From Methylopila jiangsuensis (GTDB lineage: Bacteria > Pseudomonadota > Alphaproteobacteria > Rhizobiales > Methylopilaceae): a stretch of DNA of 64,000 nt. This document shows, one piece after another, positions 62,725-64,000 of this stretch (the stretch's first letter is position 1; each line of letters begins with the position of its first letter). A program made the translations under genes and the position numbers. The notes under the pieces are model-generated. The model ran no database searches and had not been told where the DNA came from. It was given only the letters and a program-made list of their open reading frames with translations. Where the stretch lies: contig NZ_BSFK01000007.1 in the NCBI RefSeq assembly GCF_027922305.1, positions 1-64,000 on the forward strand. The letters run 5' to 3'.

Positions 62725-64000
62725 TCACAGCGGCGCGCAGGCGGCCTCCAGCCAGCGCGCGGTCGCCGGATCGACCAGCGGGGCGACCTCGGCGAGAACG
62801 CGGGCGTGGTAGGCGTCGAGCCAGGCGCGCTCCTCCGGCGTCAGCAGGGCGGGCAGGACGGCGCGGCGGTCGATCGGGGCCAGCGTCAGGGTCTCGAAGC
62901 CCAGCATCGGCCGTTCGGCGCCCAAGATCTCCCGCGGCTCCACCAGCACCAGCGTCTCGGTGCGGATGCCGTAATGGCCCTCCCGGTAGTAGCCGGGCTC
63001 GTTGGACAGGATCATGCCCGGTTCCAGCGGCGTGGTTCCGAGCTTGGAGATGCGCTGCGGCCCTTCGTGCACCGAAAGATAGGAGCCGACGCCGTGGCCG
63101 GTGCCGTGGTCGAAGTCGAGCCCGGCCTCCCACAACGGCCGCCGCGCGAAGGCGTCGATCTGGGCGCCGGAGACGCCGCGCGGGAACACCGCGGTGGAGA
63201 TGGCGATGTGGCCCTTCAGCACGCGGGTGAAGCGGTCCTTCATTTCGTCCGAGGCTGCGCCGATCACCACGGTGCGGGTGACGTCGGTGGTGCCGTCCTC
63301 GTACTGGGCGCCGGAATCGATCAGGTAGAAGCCGGGGGTGAGCGGGGCGTCGCTGACGCGGGTGACCCGGTAGTGGGGCAGAGCGGCGTTGGCGCCCGCG
63401 GCGGAGATGGACGGGAAAGACACGTCCTTCAGCTTGCCCGTCTCCCGCCGGAAGCTCTCCAGCGCTTCGGCGCTTGAGATTTCGGTCAGGCCGCCCTCCG
63501 GCGCCTCGGCGTCGAGCCAGGCGAGGAAGCGGCAGAGCGCGGCCGCGTCGCGCCGGTGGGCGGCCCGGGCGCCGGCGATCTCGACCGCGTTCTTCACCGC
63601 CTTCAGCCTGGCGACGGGATCGGCGCCCCGCTGCAGCGTCGCGCCCGCGGCTTCCAGCCGGCGCGCGAAGGACGCCGCGGTGGCGCCGGCGTCGAGCCGC
63701 ACGGTCGCGCCCGCCGCGCCGAGCGCGTCGAGGCCCGCGGGCAGGGCGTTGGGCTCGGCCACGTCCGCCAGCGTCTCCAGAACCACGCGCACGGCGTTGG
63801 AGAGTTTTCGACCGTTGATGTACACGGTCGGCCGTCCTTCGGCCGGGATCACCGCGAAGCCCAGCGGCAGCGGCGTGTGCGCCACGTCCGCGCCTCGGAT
63901 GTTGAAGGTCCAGGCCAGCGCATGGGCGTCGGCGGTGAACAGCGCGTCGGCGCGGGAATCCTTTAGCTCGGAGCGAAGGCGATCCAGCTTGGAGGCGGCG
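62725..64000 (-). CDS. pepP: Aminopeptidase P (Xaa-Pro aminopeptidase), N-terminus outside the window
   Basis: The frame stays open to the end of the window, so this is the C-terminal 424 residues of a protein that is usually about 600 long. The pita-bread metallopeptidase fold is clear: metal-binding aspartates in [18 protein letters not shown], His in [11 protein letters not shown], Glu in SNEPGYY and Glu in GFETLTL. It removes N-terminal residues preceding proline. The family N-terminal domains are only partly seen. It lies upstream of lepA on the same strand, 58 bp apart. Confidence 0.94.
   Translation of the reverse strand, partial: AASKLDRLRSELKDSRADALFTADAHALAWTFNIRGADVAHTPLPLGFAVIPAEGRPTVYINGRKLSNAVRVVLETLADVAEPNALPAGLDALGAAGATVRLDAGATAASFARRLEAAGATLQRGADPVARLKAVKNAVEIAGARAAHRRDAAALCRFLAWLDAEAPEGGLTEISSAEALESFRRETGKLKDVSFPSISAAGANAALPHYRVTRVSDAPLTPGFYLIDSGAQYEDGTTDVTRTVVIGAASDEMKDRFTRVLKGHIAISTAVFPRGVSGAQIDAFARRPLWEAGLDFDHGTGHGVGSYLSVHEGPQRISKLGTTPLEPGMILSNEPGYYREGHYGIRTETLVLVEPREILGAERPMLGFETLTLAPIDRRAVLPALLTPEERAWLDAYHARVLAEVAPLVDPATARWLEAACAPL

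Overview
The window is a 64-kb stretch of a high-GC chromosome. Gene order and families point to an alphaproteobacterium, most likely of the order Hyphomicrobiales (Rhizobiales). The pointers are tuf followed by the S10, spc and alpha ribosomal operons with adk between secY and rpsM and no rpmJ there, an imuA-imuB-dnaE2 cassette with an alphaproteobacterial LexA box, a TIGR02301 gene, DUF3108 near rpmB, and an MmgR-like (alpha-r8) small RNA. I cannot name the genus from the sequence alone.

Layout. 1-14537: the 3' end of tuf, then one co-directional ribosomal protein cluster (rpsJ to rplQ) with secY, adk and rpoA, closed by a clear intrinsic terminator. 14611-17427: a periplasmic Do-family protease and rarA. 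17836-33508: a tRNA-Gln(CUG) gene whose last 19 bases recur as a direct repeat 15.6 kb downstream. The two copies bracket a genomic island. It carries a four-gene type I restriction-modification operon (hsdM, hsdS with an unusual C-terminal domain, a GIY-YIG/DUF4357 protein, hsdR), two serine recombinases around a chrA chromate transporter, a cysteine-rich unknown gene, and a tyrosine integrase next to the right repeat.

33975-40520: just outside the island lies the LexA-controlled imuA-imuB-dnaE2 translesion mutagenesis operon, then a frameshifted remnant of a large serine recombinase abutting tRNA-Ala(CGC). 40680-52059: housekeeping and conserved small genes: YggT, DUF167, rpmB with a good promoter, a VUT/YhhQ transporter, DUF3108, gph, tRNA-Val(CAC), a divergent SDR/ArsR pair, DUF2934, TIGR02301, NUDIX, SRAP, an FAD-linked oxidase and Sua5/TsaC.

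52545-64000: an anchored coiled-coil protein, the MmgR-like sRNA, an MFS exporter, a second SOS operon (radical SAM TIGR03916 plus a DUF4130-UdgX fusion), YegP, an overlapping dcm-vsr pair, a GAF-GGDEF cyclase, lepA, and an aminopeptidase P running off the end.

How the genes work together. The first 14 kb builds ribosomes, the Sec channel and the RNA polymerase alpha subunit. The island contributes DNA restriction and metal resistance. The chromosomal part after it is rich in DNA-damage functions: two operons with LexA boxes, an abasic-site crosslinking SRAP protein, a covalent uracil-binding UdgX fusion, and Vsr for T:G mismatches arising from Dcm methylation. The least described pieces are the SOS-linked radical SAM/UdgX operon, the HsdS C-terminal domain with its GIY-YIG partner, and the cysteine-rich island gene.
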